A stretch of 64,000 nt of DNA from Closterium sp. NIES-65 (lineage: Eukaryota; Streptophyta; Zygnematophyceae; Desmidiales; Closteriaceae): positions 989,114 through 1,053,113 of the forward strand of contig CANXME010001298.1 in assembly GCA_948144175.1 (NCBI GenBank). The letters run 5' to 3'. Shown here in pieces: positions 30,801 through 40,898 of this stretch. The position numbers and the translations under genes are program-made. Position 1 is the stretch's first letter. Each line of letters opens with the position of its first letter. Under the pieces are notes generated by a model. It did no database searches. It was not told where the DNA came from and saw only the letters and a program-made list of their open reading frames with translations.

Positions 30801-33008
30801 GAAGAAGGCGGCGTGAGTTGCTGCACTTCGATGGACGGCGCGTGGTGCTGGCGTTAACTGTTGGGCGGCTGTCGGTGGCGTGTCGATGATGAGAGGTGGA
30901 GGTGCGACGGAGGGACCGAGCTGTAGAGTTTCGGTAGGTTGTTCCGCGACGACGGTTGGTTCTTCAATTGCAGGTTCGGAGGTTGTTGGTGTTGTGACGG
31001 GTGCAGTTGTTGTTTCGATGACGGGTGCTGACTCAGGTGTTGTGGCTTGTGTTTGCAGGACGGCAAGCGCGTTGGTGCGTTCAGCTTCGGGAATGGTACG
31101 AGAGTACCAGAAGCCTTCAGGACTGAAGTTCGGGTCGAGGTCTGGCGGATGCGTCCAAGGTGCGAGAGCGACTATACCGTCGCTGTCTGCGGTGCCTTTG
31201 TCGGGGACGAAGTCGAGGACGAACACGTCATCTTGTTGGATTGCACGGCCGATGAAGACCCCCCCTTTTCCGTGGTAAAGACGGATTTCCAGGGCGTCGG
31301 AGTCGCACTCCAGGTGAACGCCTTTCGACATGAGTTGGCTGACGCTCAGTAAGTTAAAGCCGAGGTTGTCGACGACGAGTACTTTGTTTAATTGAAGAAT
31401 AACGTTTGTTTCGTTTGACTGAAGCTCCACGACTCCTTGTTTGTTGGTGCGCAGGTTTTCGTTGTTGGCGATGGTGATGATGACGTCTCGCGGAAGACGT
31501 CGTTCGCGCTGAAGAAATCGTGATGAAGAGCACATGTGATGACCGCAACAACTGTCGAGGAACCATGTGTCTGGTCCGGTGGGTGCACGGTTCGCGATGG
31601 CGGCGTACGTTGGATTCACGTTAAGGGACGATGGTGGTGGTGATGGTTGCTCATCAGGACTGTAAGTTGGTGGAGAGCCGGTAATGCACGAGTCGATGTT
31701 TGACTCTGTTGTTCGTGCCATGGCGACGATTCTTGGTGTCTGTGCAGGTCCCGAAGTGGAGGTTGACGGTCGTGTTGAAGTAGTCGTTGAGGCGGTAGCG
31801 GGTCGCTGTTGAGTTGACGCGATGTGGGGAGGCACTGGTCGCAGAGGACGAGAGAATGGTGCTGGTTGTCGTTGTTGCTGAGGGCAGTTGAAGCGTGTGT
31901 GTCCTGAAGTCCGACAAAGATGACAATAGGGAGGTACGTGTCCTCGATTTTGGTAGCGTGGCTGTCGTCGATTGGTGTAAAGAACGATTGGTTGATGATG
32001 CCTTTTGTTGTTGCGTTCTTCGAACAGGTCCATTTCCTGCTGCTCGGCGTGAAGTTCGGCGCAGAGATGCATTTCGGAGAGTCGACCGTGAGCGCGAAGA
32101 AGTGAGCGGGTGGTGCGCCACTGAGGTCCAAGGCCGGCAAGAACGACGGTTACGAAAGCTTCTTCAGATAAGTTTCCTCCGCAGCGAATGAGTCTGTCGC
32201 GTAGTCCTTGACAGCGACTGATGTAAGGCATGGCCTTTTCTCCAGGTTGCATTTGAACTGTTGTTAGTTGTGCCATGAGTCGGCTTTGCGTAACGCTGTC
32301 GGATGCTTGATGAATACTTCGCAGATGTTGATAAGCGAGTTCCGCGGAGTTTGCGTAGTTCCGGTAGGCGCGGATGCTTTGTTGTTCATTCGGCGACAGG
32401 TTTCGGAGAAGAACGGTGTAAGCCATGAGGGAGTGATACGTATAATTTTCTTTGTCCTTGTCTTCGCCGTTGTGTGGATATGGCCAGGTACCGTTGAAGA
32501 AGCCAAGAAGATTCGCGCCTTCCATCAGGAGTTCAAATTCGAAGCTCCAAGAGTAGAAGTCCTTCCCGTTGAATGGTGTGGATGTGTGCAATCGTAGGAT
32601 GTTGTTGAACTGTGCTTGTACTTGCAGGACTTCTTCGGGGTCTCGTTTGATGGCGGGAAGAGGAGTCGCTGGATGACGGGGCGGCATGAACGTGAAGGAA
32701 CCAGGTGAGACCGAATTTGGTGTTTGTTGATTGTGTCGTCCGAACGATGAGTTGTCAATACTCATTGGTGCCGCTCCGTTGTTTACGCTGTTGCTGTTTG
32801 CAGGTTGTGAGGACTGCTGCTGCGACATGAAGTTGAAGAACTCCTCCATTAGGCTTGGGTTGAAGATTGGCGGCGCCACTGGTGCTTGAGTGGAGCGTTC
32901 CGTCGCTTCCGGTGTTAATCCGGGCGTTGTTCCTCCTTCGGTCTGCAACTCGGAGACCGGGGGTAGAGTAGATCCCGTAGATGATCTTCTTTCTTTGCCA
33001 CTTGCCAT
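27822..33008 (-). CDS. Element E Gag-Pol polyprotein
   Basis: 1728 residues from ATG 33008. Gag (about 1-400) ends in a CCHC knuckle, C-x2-C-x4-H-x4-C (CHLCRTSGHTRFNC, about residue 365). The protease region near 480 reads WFLDSCCGHHM, where D-S-G is usual. The GAG-pre-integrase WHQRLGHPG and CFIC are near 750-790. Integrase acidic residues lie in YSDI (about 828), FQSDGAKEY (about 892) and QQQGVAERMNRT (about 928). RT has VDVANAFL-like IDVANAFL and IVYVDDLLY (about 1389). RNase H has LLGYVDADHA, SSAEAEYIAL, LFSDNQSAI and RTKHIALRYF. Strand transfer and integration are done by these domains inside a virus-like particle. The stop lies about 20 bp inside the 3' LTR. Confidence 0.95.
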   Translation of the reverse strand: MASGKERRSSTGSTLPPVSELQTEGGTTPGLTPEATERSTQAPVAPPIFNPSLMEEFFNFMSQQQSSQPANSNSVNNGAAPMSIDNSSFGRHNQQTPNSVSPGSFTFMPPRHPATPLPAIKRDPEEVLQVQAQFNNILRLHTSTPFNGKDFYSWSFEFELLMEGANLLGFFNGTWPYPHNGEDKDKENYTYHSLMAYTVLLRNLSPNEQQSIRAYRNYANSAELAYQHLRSIHQASDSVTQSRLMAQLTTVQMQPGEKAMPYISRCQGLRDRLIRCGGNLSEEAFVTVVLAGLGPQWRTTRSLLRAHGRLSEMHLCAELHAEQQEMDLFEERNNKRHHQPIVLYTNRRQPRYQNRGHVPPYCHLCRTSGHTRFNCPQQQRQPAPFSRPLRPVPPHIASTQQRPATASTTTSTRPSTSTSGPAQTPRIVAMARTTESNIDSCITGSPPTYSPDEQPSPPPSSLNVNPTYAAIANRAPTGPDTWFLDSCCGHHMCSSSRFLQRERRLPRDVIITIANNENLRTNKQGVVELQSNETNVILQLNKVLVVDNLGFNLLSVSQLMSKGVHLECDSDALEIRLYHGKGGVFIGRAIQQDDVFVLDFVPDKGTADSDGIVALAPWTHPPDLDPNFSPEGFWYSRTIPEAERTNALAVLQTQATTPESAPVIETTTAPVTTPTTSEPAIEEPTVVAEQPTETLQLGPSVAPPPLIIDTPPTAAQQLTPAPRAVHRSAATHAAFFANADFYRRSVGHSASEDIWHQRLGHPGNTTLYNTIRAGVLDKNALLLPNGRELERPRGTCFICPEADLPHQPFPSHHNPSAPAYQPLEKVYSDILYIPRTEGREDLNYVITFIDAATRYVWHVNLPSRDMALEAFTAWLPVAERESGAKLKSFQSDGAKEYQSNSFTQFLAERGIKRLISLPYAHQQQGVAERMNRTLQTTMRKLLRGTRLPNSEWPAAMDHAVLLHNLLSSSSLPNNASPHLLWTGKLGNTKMLRVFGCMVQYRPHTARAGRFSQRAQWGLHLGLAKYYEAWRIFDVHTKETVAARDVIFYERLTLNHYLDNIARHVDPTGGFSGSRAFASPSDAADWEEENVDGASEAAGPLPYCSVPIPMDEENPRDSNNADAYYHFADNGYVTPQPVNTDISERYGPGFAPDPEAGDEAVYPEDPLLNRHTPSGLQVLGLVAAVHGTSSPPEEPRSVKQALGGEHKEKWREAMEKELKALSDRNTWKIVPASLAQDKPILSGKWVFRIKTNSDGTIERFKARWVVRGFDQEYGRDFTETFAPVSRHTSLRILLAIAASRRRPLRQIDVANAFLYAPVDAEIFVEQPHGFVDDPSLVCQLLKSLYGIKQAPRLWQQYLHARLKRIGFNQLPHDQGMYRLTRDNDYVLLIVYVDDLLYIGSTTTIVTWFEKELQTDLSLTVSPNVTQYLGLNILDEDNTIRLSASKYASTIAERFCITPTHIATPYSHLSLDPTEETNPLSPTEIQEYQQKLGCLLFAAVTCRPDLSYSASQLATYLKRPEQRHLKELNRALLYFISTPTVGLTYHKNTTTDLKLLGYVDADHAADRVDRRSRTGYIYRLEPVGTISWQSSKQELVALSSAEAEYIALCTATKEGLYLRELLEEAKIAKVPSFSLFSDNQSAIRIANKNGFANRTKHIALRYFFVKDEIEKGKLQLDYCPTTEMAADYLTKKLPKGKFEYCMLLTGLDHVTEADHVDTPETKGSVGKINA

Positions 33009-33103
33009 ATCTTGCCTTTCTTGAGTGAAGGTTGAACTTCTTGGTCGTTTGCAGATTGGTAGCCTGAAAGAGGCTTAATGTCGAGAGCCTTTGTTCTCTG
33101 ACT

Positions 33104-33115
33104 GCTCTCATACCA
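33104..33115 (-). promoter_or_regulatory. Element E primer-binding site
   Basis: Minus-strand TGGTATGAGAGC adjoins the 5' LTR and resembles the Met-tRNA PBS. Confidence 0.8.
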
Positions 33116-33515
33116 TGTTGGGCTGAGAATTTCAGCCTTAGGATCTTTGCAGAGAATAGGCTAGTAAGTGCTAGAGTAGCACAGCGGAAGTCTTGAGTGA
33201 ATGTACTTGTGCTGGTATGTGAGAACAAGTAATTGATTAAAGTAAAGGGCATACAGGAATATATAGAAAAGATAGATTACAAGGAACGGTTATGTTTATC
33301 GAGACGCGTAGCGCTTTGACTATCGAGGTGGTTACTGTTCACTGAAGCGTCGCTTGCTGTTACGTAACCTCCAGGCGGTTACAGCTCGCAACCTCTAGTT
33401 GCGGTTTGATGTGGTACGCGCCTTTTCGACTTCGTACTCCTTTTGTTGTGCTTCAGTATCGGGTGAGGTTCGATACTACAGAAACGCACTAAGTCATGCG
33501 TTTATTTTCCCAACA
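33116..33515 (-). repeat. Element E 5' LTR
   Basis: 400 bp, same as the other LTR by eye. Confidence 0.95.
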
Positions 33516-33547
33516 AGTGCAATATCCTACCCGTGGCGAGATATCCA

Positions 33548-33585
33548 CCCCCCCCCCCCCCCCCCCCCCCTCCCCCCTCCCCCCG
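33548..33585. repeat. Long poly-C tract
   Basis: About 23 consecutive C, then short C-runs broken by T. Confidence 0.9.
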
Positions 33586-34857
33586 ATTGGCTGTAAAGTT
33601 CTCCGATTCGTTGAGCAATTCGCTAGAAAAGGTATTTTGGCCCTTTTCTATTTCACACTTCAACGGTTACCCCGATCACGCAACAATCTAAAATGCGTGT
33701 CTTTGTCGCAGATAGGGTGTATTCGGTATCCCCAGCTGGTGATGTGTACTTTGCTCGCGTGGTAGCACTCTCTGCCCATTCGAAGGTGGGTATATCGGGA
33801 AGAAAGTTCCAGGAAACTTCGTCTCGATAACCTCGGGTTCCGAAGACCACAGAATGTATACTCTGTAGAGTCAGACTCCAGAAATGATGAAGTCTGAAGC
33901 CTATTACATGGAATCAGGGGCCCCAAAACAATAAGTCTGAGGCACTCAGTGATGAAAAATGGATTACTCTGGAAATACATTTTCCACCAAGTGCAAGGTC
34001 TGATTCGTCAGACTAATCAGACTAAATAGTCTGATAGCGTCAGCCCTGGCAGCCAGCACAAATGGCTGTCTCAAGGGAAAAGATTGGAACTTCAAGAAGT
34101 TAAATGCGCTTATACACCACCAGGTAGAATGGAGTCCCTGTTTAATAACCTTGGTTTGATGTGGCAATGCTATGAAGAGGATACCACCGCCGAACAATGG
34201 CCGCTGTTACCTTGTGGTCAGCCCGGCCAAATGCCTGAAACCAGTCAAGCAAATGAAGCAGCGCAAGAAAAATGGTGTAAATAAGAAAGAAACGATGTTT
34301 CTAGAGAGGATGAATCTAGCAGACCCACTTGTCAGCAGCGGCATTGAACCTAGCGCACCTGTGAGAAGCCGTAGATGGTAATTTGCTTCTTTGCCGCATC
34401 GTGGTTGATCCGACCGCCACCTACAGCCTCCACCTGCCCATGCAGAGCACAAGATAGGCAGAATGCATGCACGCCTTGCATTGGATCGGAGGCCCCCATT
34501 GAGGCTTTCAGACAATGGCGTGCACACTGGTGCACACGGCTTCCAGAAAGCAGCACGCTTGTGAAGGCACAGAGCACTGCGAAGAAACTTGGAACCATGT
34601 GAGGGCAGACCTGTCACCTTTGCAGTACAGTTACCACGGGGTTGCCAGGGGTACGACGAGAGACTTGGAAACATGCCTGGGTGAATGAGGACCCAGCATT
34701 ATCCCAGTCGCAGTACCACATATAGTTGCTTCAGAAACGGTGGCTTGAGGCCACGAGGCGCATGAACTGACTCTAGATGCACCTCAATACCTGAAACTAG
34801 CCAAGGCGAACGGCTAAATCCTGCAGTACCCATACGGTTTCTTCGCGTCAACAGCCC

Positions 34858-35072
34858 TACCTTGAGGCCCAGGGACGCCATGAAGCAACTCTGAGTGTGC
34901 CTCGAAACTCAGAGCGATGCTAGGGCGAACGGCTTATGCCTTAACAACCTGAAACACACCTCATTCCTCGAATCGCACTACCTTGAGCCACAGGGGCGCC
35001 ATGAAGCGTACCTTGAGGCCCAGGGGCGCCATGAAGCGTACCTTGAGGCCCAGGGGCGTCATGAAGCGTGCT
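34858..35072. repeat. 30-bp tandem repeat
   Basis: Units of TACCTTGAGGCCCAGGGGCG followed by CCATGAAGCG: one diverged unit near 34858, then three adjacent units from about 34979. Confidence 0.8.
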
Positions 35073-35499
35073 GTGTGCTGCAGCACATCGTTGTGGAAAG
35101 GCGCCCTCTTGTCCCCCCGCACTATCTGAAGGGAGAGGGTAAAGAGTGGAGTGGGGAGAGGAGGGAATAAGAGGGAGGACAGGAGGAGAGGAAGAGAGGC
35201 CATGAAGCGTGCTGTGTGGTGCAGGTCATCGTTGTGCTATCTGCGCGGAGGAGACAGCGGAGAGGGAGGAAGAGATGAGAGGAAGGATGGGAGGCAAGAG
35301 GAAGGAGTGGGGGAGAGAAGGGAGAAGGTGGAGAAGATGAGGGAAGGAAGCTTGAAGGGTGGGCAAAAGCGAGTGAGTCAGGAAGAATAGTAGGGAGCAG
35401 AGGCGATAGGAGGGGGGGTGAAAGAGTGAGAGGCGGCTTACTCACAAGCTTCACCCTGGCTGGCGCACCGGCTACTGTCCATGTAGGCAGCACCACCAT

Positions 35500-35585
35500 G
35501 GGTGCGGCATGGGTATGGCATGGGTACGGCATGGGTACGGCATGGGTACGGCATGGGTACAGCATGGGTACGGCATGCGTGTACC
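35500..35585. repeat. 10-bp tandem repeat GCATGGGTAC
   Basis: About eight copies of a GGCATGGGTA-type unit. Confidence 0.85.
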
Positions 35586-35879
35586 ATGGGTCGATTCACA
35601 CTTCCTCAAATGCACCCCCTTATACCTGGAAACACTCCTCTCTGACTCGCCTTGCAAGAGGCGGCAATGCATTGGTTACCAGCTTGACAGAAATTCAACC
35701 ACCAGTTTTGAAGAATTGCTAGGCCAGCTTGTTACAAATGGTTACGGGGTTCTAGGATGGTTGAGGACGGCTGAGGACGGTTGAGAATGGTTCAGGATGG
35801 TTCAACTTCTTACCAGCTTGGAGCGGCCTTGCTCTGGTGACTTGAGGCGAATGAGAACATACTTGAAGATGCCTGGAGG

Positions 35880-37140
35880 GATGGCAGAGGGTGATGTGGA
35901 AGGGGGTGATGTGGAAGGGAGTGATGTGGAAGGGGGTGTTGTGGAAGGGGGTGTTGTGGAAGGGGGTGTTGTGGAAGGGGTTGATGTGGAAGGGGGTGAT
36001 GTGGAAGGGGCTGATGTGGAAGGGAGTGATGTGGAAGGGAGTGATGTGGAAGGGGGTGTTGTGGAAGGGGGTGTTGTGGGAGGGGTTGATGTGGAAGGGG
36101 GTGATGTGGAAGGGGGTGATGTGGAAGGGAGTGATATGGAAGGGGGTGTTGTGGAAGGGGGTGTTGTGGAAGGGGGTGTTGTGGAAGGGGGTGTTGTGGA
36201 AGGGGGTGTTGTGGAAGGGGGTGTTGTGGAAGGGGGTGTTGTGGAAGGGGGTGTTGTGGAAGGGGGTGTTGTGGAAGGGGGTGCTGTGGAAGGGGGTGTT
36301 GTGGAAGGGGGTGTTGTGGAAGGGGGTGTTGTGGAAGGGGGTGTTGTGGAAGGGGGTGATGTGGAAGGGGGTGATGTGGAAGGGGGTGATGTGGAAGGGG
36401 GTGATGTGGAAGGGGGTGATGTGGAAGGGAGTGATGTGGAAGGGGGTGATGTGGAAGGGAGTGATGTGGAAGGGAGTGATGTGGAAGGGAGTGATGTGGA
36501 AGGGGGTGTTGTGGAAGGGGGTGTTGTGGAAGGGGGTGTTGTGGAAGGGGGTGTTGTGGAAGGGGGTGTTGTGGAAAGGGGTGTTGTAGAAGGGGGTGTT
36601 GTGGAAGGGGGTGTTGTGGAAGGGGGTGTTGTGGAAGGGGGTGATGTGGAAGGGGGTGTTGTAGAAGGGGGTGTTATGGAAGGGGGTGTTGTGGAAGGGG
36701 GTGATGTGGAAGGGGGTGATGTGGAAGGGGGTGATGTGGAAGGGAGTGATGTGGAAGGGGGTGATGTGGAAGGGGGTGTTGTGGAAGGGGGAGATGTGGA
36801 AGGGGGTGTTGTGGAAGGGGGTGTTGTGGAAGGGGGTGAGATGGAAGGGGGTGATGTGGAAGGGAGTGTTGTGGAAGGGGGTGTTGTGGAAGGGGGTGTT
36901 GTGGAAGGGGGTGTTGTGGAAGGGGGTGTTGTGGAAGGGGGTGTTGTGGAAGGGGGTGTTGTGGAAGGGGGTGTTGTGGAAGGGGGTGTTGTGGAAGGGG
37001 GTGTTGTGGAAGGGGGTGTAGTGGAAGGGGGTGTTGTGGAAGGGGGTGTTGTGGAAGGGGGTGTTGTGGAAGGGGGTGTTGTGGAAGGGGGTGATGTGGA
37101 AGGGGGTGATGTGGAAGGGGGTGTTGTGGAAGGGGGTGTT
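35880..37140. repeat. 15-bp minisatellite, about 83 copies
   Basis: Unit GTGGAAGGGGGTGTT with variants ending GTGAT or AGTGAT. The array is purine-rich on the plus strand. It keeps all frames open on both strands. Confidence 0.95.
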
Positions 37141-37289
37141 GTGTTGACAGAGGGCGAATGTATTGCGGGAGTAAGAGCATGGTGACAGAAGCCATGGGTG
37201 CCGTGCTGCAAACAAGGCACCGTGTCGTAATGGCGGTGTGTAATGAACATACTTGAATATGTCTGGAGGCGATTGAGGGGGGTGCTTGG

Positions 37290-37472
37290 TATGGCCGGGG
37301 GTGGTTGGTATGGAAGGGGGTGAAATGGAAGAGGGTGAGATGGAAGGGGGTGAGATGGAAGGGGGTGAGATGGAAGGGGGTGAAATGGAAGAGGGTGAGA
37401 TGGAAGGGGGTGAGATGGAAGGGGGTGAGACGGAAGGGGGTGGGATGGAAGGGGGTGAGACGGAAGGGGGTG
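37290..37472. repeat. 15-bp minisatellite, related second array
   Basis: About eleven copies of GAGATGGAAGGGGGT, a relative of the preceding unit, separated from it by a partly duplicated copy of the gene's 3' end. Confidence 0.9.
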
Positions 37473-37485
37473 TCGTGGCAGTCAT

Positions 37486-40400
37486 TCACTCTGTTGAATG
37501 ATGCAGCCATGAAAGCACGGCTGGCTGGCAGAGGGCGAGTGTGGAGTAGGAGCAAGGGCACGATGACAGCAGGCATGGGTGGTGCGGACAAGGGATCTTG
37601 GTGGTGTGTGGCACGATGTCCAAGTGTGCAATATCCACGTCACCTGTGCCAATATCCACGTCACCTGTGCCAATATCCACGTCACCTGTGTCAATATCCA
37701 CGTCACCTGTGTCAATGTCCACGTCAGGCACCCTTTCTCCAGGCCAGTCCCCATCCTCCACACCCTCCTTCCCCTCCACTCCCTCCCCACCCACCCCTCC
37801 CCCATCCCCCATGGCCCACCCCGCCAGCAGCGAGTGGGCGATGGCATGGGGGCCAGGGACGGCAACAGCAGAGCGGGGGAGAGGGGGAAAGGCCCACGTG
37901 GCGCCAGACGGCTGTGCGGGCGGTGCAGGGGTGGCTGAGGGAGAGATGTGTAGAGGAAGAGAGAAGGGGCGAGAGAAGAGGTTACAAGACTTGAGGGGTA
38001 ATGGCAAGGAAGGGCAAGGGATTCAAGGAGACACTTTCTAGTTAACAAATTAGAAGGGGATCGAAAGGAGGAAGAGCTGGAGGAGGAATGAGGGAGGTGA
38101 GGGGTGAAGAAGAAGGGGAGGTGGGGGTGAAGAAGGGGTGGTGAGGAGTGAAGAAGAAGGGGAGGTGGGGGTGAAGAAGAAGGGGAGGTGGGGGTGAAGA
38201 AGAAGGGGTGGTGAGGAGTGAAGAAGAAGGGGAGGTGGGGGTGAAGAAGAAGGGGAGGTGGGGTTAATGGTGGCAAAAGATGCTGTTTAAAAAATGTGGT
38301 GGGTGGGTGGTTCCAAGCCGATGTTGGCTCAAGCACAGTGGAAAATGGTGTGGCCCGTGTGATTGAACAAGCAAGCGTCAGGCTGCATCTTGCCAACTCT
38401 GCTCTGCTCTGCTCCTTCACGAGAGGCAAAACGTTGCTCCTGCTAGAGCCAGAGACGTTGTGACTCAATCTGACTCTGTGTTTTTGGCGATTTTAAAATA
38501 AGGCCTGGTTCGAGATAGATGTTGGGATTGAATTCGTCTCACCAGCAGGCGGCGGCTGCAGCCAGGTGTTGCATGAGGAGTCGCTGAGGAGCGCTCTAAT
38601 GAAGTCCCGGTGGAACCAGCGTGCATCCTGATGGGGGGGAGGGGAGGGATGACGGAAGGACGGCAGAGGGAGTACGCAGATGAAAAAGGAAGAGGAAAGA
38701 GGAAGAGGAAAGAGGAAGAGGAAAGAGGAAGAGGAAAGAGGAAGAGGAAAGAGGAAGAGGAAAGAGGAAGAGGAAAGAGGAAAGAGGAAGAGAAAAGAGG
38801 AAGAGGAAAGAGGAAGAGGAAAGAGGAAGAGGAAAGAGGAAGAGGAGAGGAAGAGGAAAGAGGAAAGAGGAAGAGGAAAGAGGAAGAGGAAAGAGGAAGA
38901 GGAAAGAGGAAGAGGAAAGAGGAAGAGGAAAGAGGAAGAGGAAAGAGGAAGAGGAAAGAGGAAGAGGAAAGAGGAAGAGGAAAGAGGAAGAGGAAAGAGG
39001 AAGAGGAAAGAGGAAGAGGAAAGAGGAAGAGGAAAGAGGACGAGGAAAGAGGAAAGGAAAAGAGGAAGAGGAAAGAGGAAGAGGAAAGAGCAAGAGGGAG
39101 TAGGAGGATCAGAGGGCCGGACGGCCAAGCGTGCGCAGTGTGCACGACATGCAGGTGCAGCTGCTGCCACGACATGCAGGTGCAGCGCCCCTTCCCTCCC
39201 CTGTGAGCCCATAGTCCGGCTGCGACAGGGCCATGGCAGACAGGCGGGCTAGACAGTTGGAGGGTTGGATGTTGGGCCTCCGTGCCTCACCTCCAGCTCG
39301 TTGGTGTCGGTGCGCACCACAGGCAGCTGCTGCCACGGCACCAGGGCCGCGCCCCTCTCCTCCCCTGTCAGCCCGTAGTCCGGCTGTGACAGGGCCATGG
39401 CAGGTGGGCCGGAGGGCAGGGCTTGCGCTGTGAAGGCGACCATTAGGGAGGAGGGGAAGGGCCATGGCTGGCTCGCGTGGTATCTGATAAGAAGGGTGGG
39501 AGAGAGACGGGAAGTAATAACAAATTTGGAGAGTTTAGTGCTTGCTCTGTAAATGCAACCAGAAGAGAGAAGAGGAAGGGCCATGGCTGGCTGACGTGGA
39601 AACCTTCGAACACTTACGACATGCTGCTCTTGGGAACCCCGACATCTGCCAACACATCCACACCCTCACCAACACATCCACACCCTCACCAACACATCCA
39701 CACCCTCACCAACACATCCACACCCTCACCAACACGGCCCTCCCTGGCCGCCTATGCCCTGAGGCCTCGTCGCTGCTTACGTCCTCCCGTGTGGTAGCAT
39801 TCGCCACCAGGAGGGGGAATCCGCCCCATTGCCACCAGGAGGGGGAATCCGCCCCATTGCCGTCGGCGAATGTCTGCCCCATCTAAGTGCACACTTTACC
39901 TGACGGCCACTACGGCCCGCGACTTTTTCACCCCGTACCAACTCGGCGTGGCGGTCCCGGGGGGTACAGAAGCGGCCATACACATGGTGCGCATTTACCT
40001 GGAGGAGAACCCCACTGCAACCGCACCTAAGATGGACACAGCGAACGCCTTCAACGCCATCGAAAGAGCAGCCTGTTTTCCAAGGCATGCGCTCAACCCC
40101 ACTCGCCCCCCCCCTCCCGTTCGCCCGTCTCACATACGGCTGTGCGTCCACCCTGCAAGTGACGCGGGGTTCAAAGTTCAATGCAGCATGGCCAACCAGC
40201 GCAAGGGGAGCTCGCCAGGGCGACCCAATGGGGCCACTGCTCTTGGCGGCCTTTGAGTCGACTCAAAAGAAGGGGAGTTCGCCAGGGCGACCCAATGGGG
40301 CCACTGCTCTTGGCGGCCGGCATCCAGCGCTCCCTCATCATCGCCACTGCCGCTGCATTCCCCAGCGCCGTCATCATCACCTACGCGGACGACGTCACCT

Positions 40401-40867
40401 TCCTCGGTTCCGCGCCCGACTGCACCTCCGCCTTCACCCACCTCATGGCCGACCTTGTACCCAATCGGCCTGGCCCACAACCCTGCGATATGCTCGGCCT
40501 GGTCGCCAGGCCCCATGGACGGCGCCGACCTCCCCACCGGGATGTGCTACAACCGCGCTGGGCTGCGGGTCCTCGGCAGCCCCATCAAGACAGCCCACGA
40601 CTGTGCCACGCAACTGCGGGAAACACTTGACGCGCAAGTGCTCCGCTGCCCCTAGTGGCCCACATGGATCCACAACTCTCCCTCCTCCTACTCGCCCGCT
40701 GCATCAGCCGGAGAGCCTCCTTCCTTGCCCGCACCACCCCCCTGCCCACCTGCCCACCTGCCCACCGCTGAATGGTCTGCGTGGGGAGAAAGCTTCCTAC
40801 ACACCTTGCTTGGTGCGGCGCACATCTCCAAGGCGCGGGCAGCAGCGGAGAAAATGCGGATGTGGAA

Positions 40868-40898
<31 letters not shown>

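Larger units (their letters stand above)
27444..33515 (-). mobile_element. Element E: apparently intact copia retrotransposon
   Basis: The 400-bp LTRs 27444-27843 and 33116-33515 appear identical. The target duplication is AGTGC (27439-27443 and 33516-33520). The PBS and a purine tract AAACGAAGGGGAG are in place. One 1728-codon frame spans all domains, so this is the best candidate for a currently active element. Confidence 0.95.
33516..37485. other. Minisatellite-rich spacer, no gene recognised
   Basis: Starts with a long C-run (33548-33570). The 33600-34850 segment is unique-looking with no domain. Downstream are 30-bp, 10-bp and two 15-bp tandem arrays. The long open frames here (for example 35752-37485 minus and 35797-37185 plus) exist only because a 15-bp unit keeps every frame open, and are not taken as genes. 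Confidence 0.6.

Noticed and set aside
35752..37485. Long ORFs on both strands (577, 482, 462 codons)
   Set aside because: They consist of a 15-bp unit that leaves all frames open; no unique domain, no codon bias, and both strands are equally open.
38465..39252. [11 protein letters not shown] and [13 protein letters not shown]s
   Set aside because: Translation of a 13-bp purine repeat inside an intron of the NUDX19-like gene.
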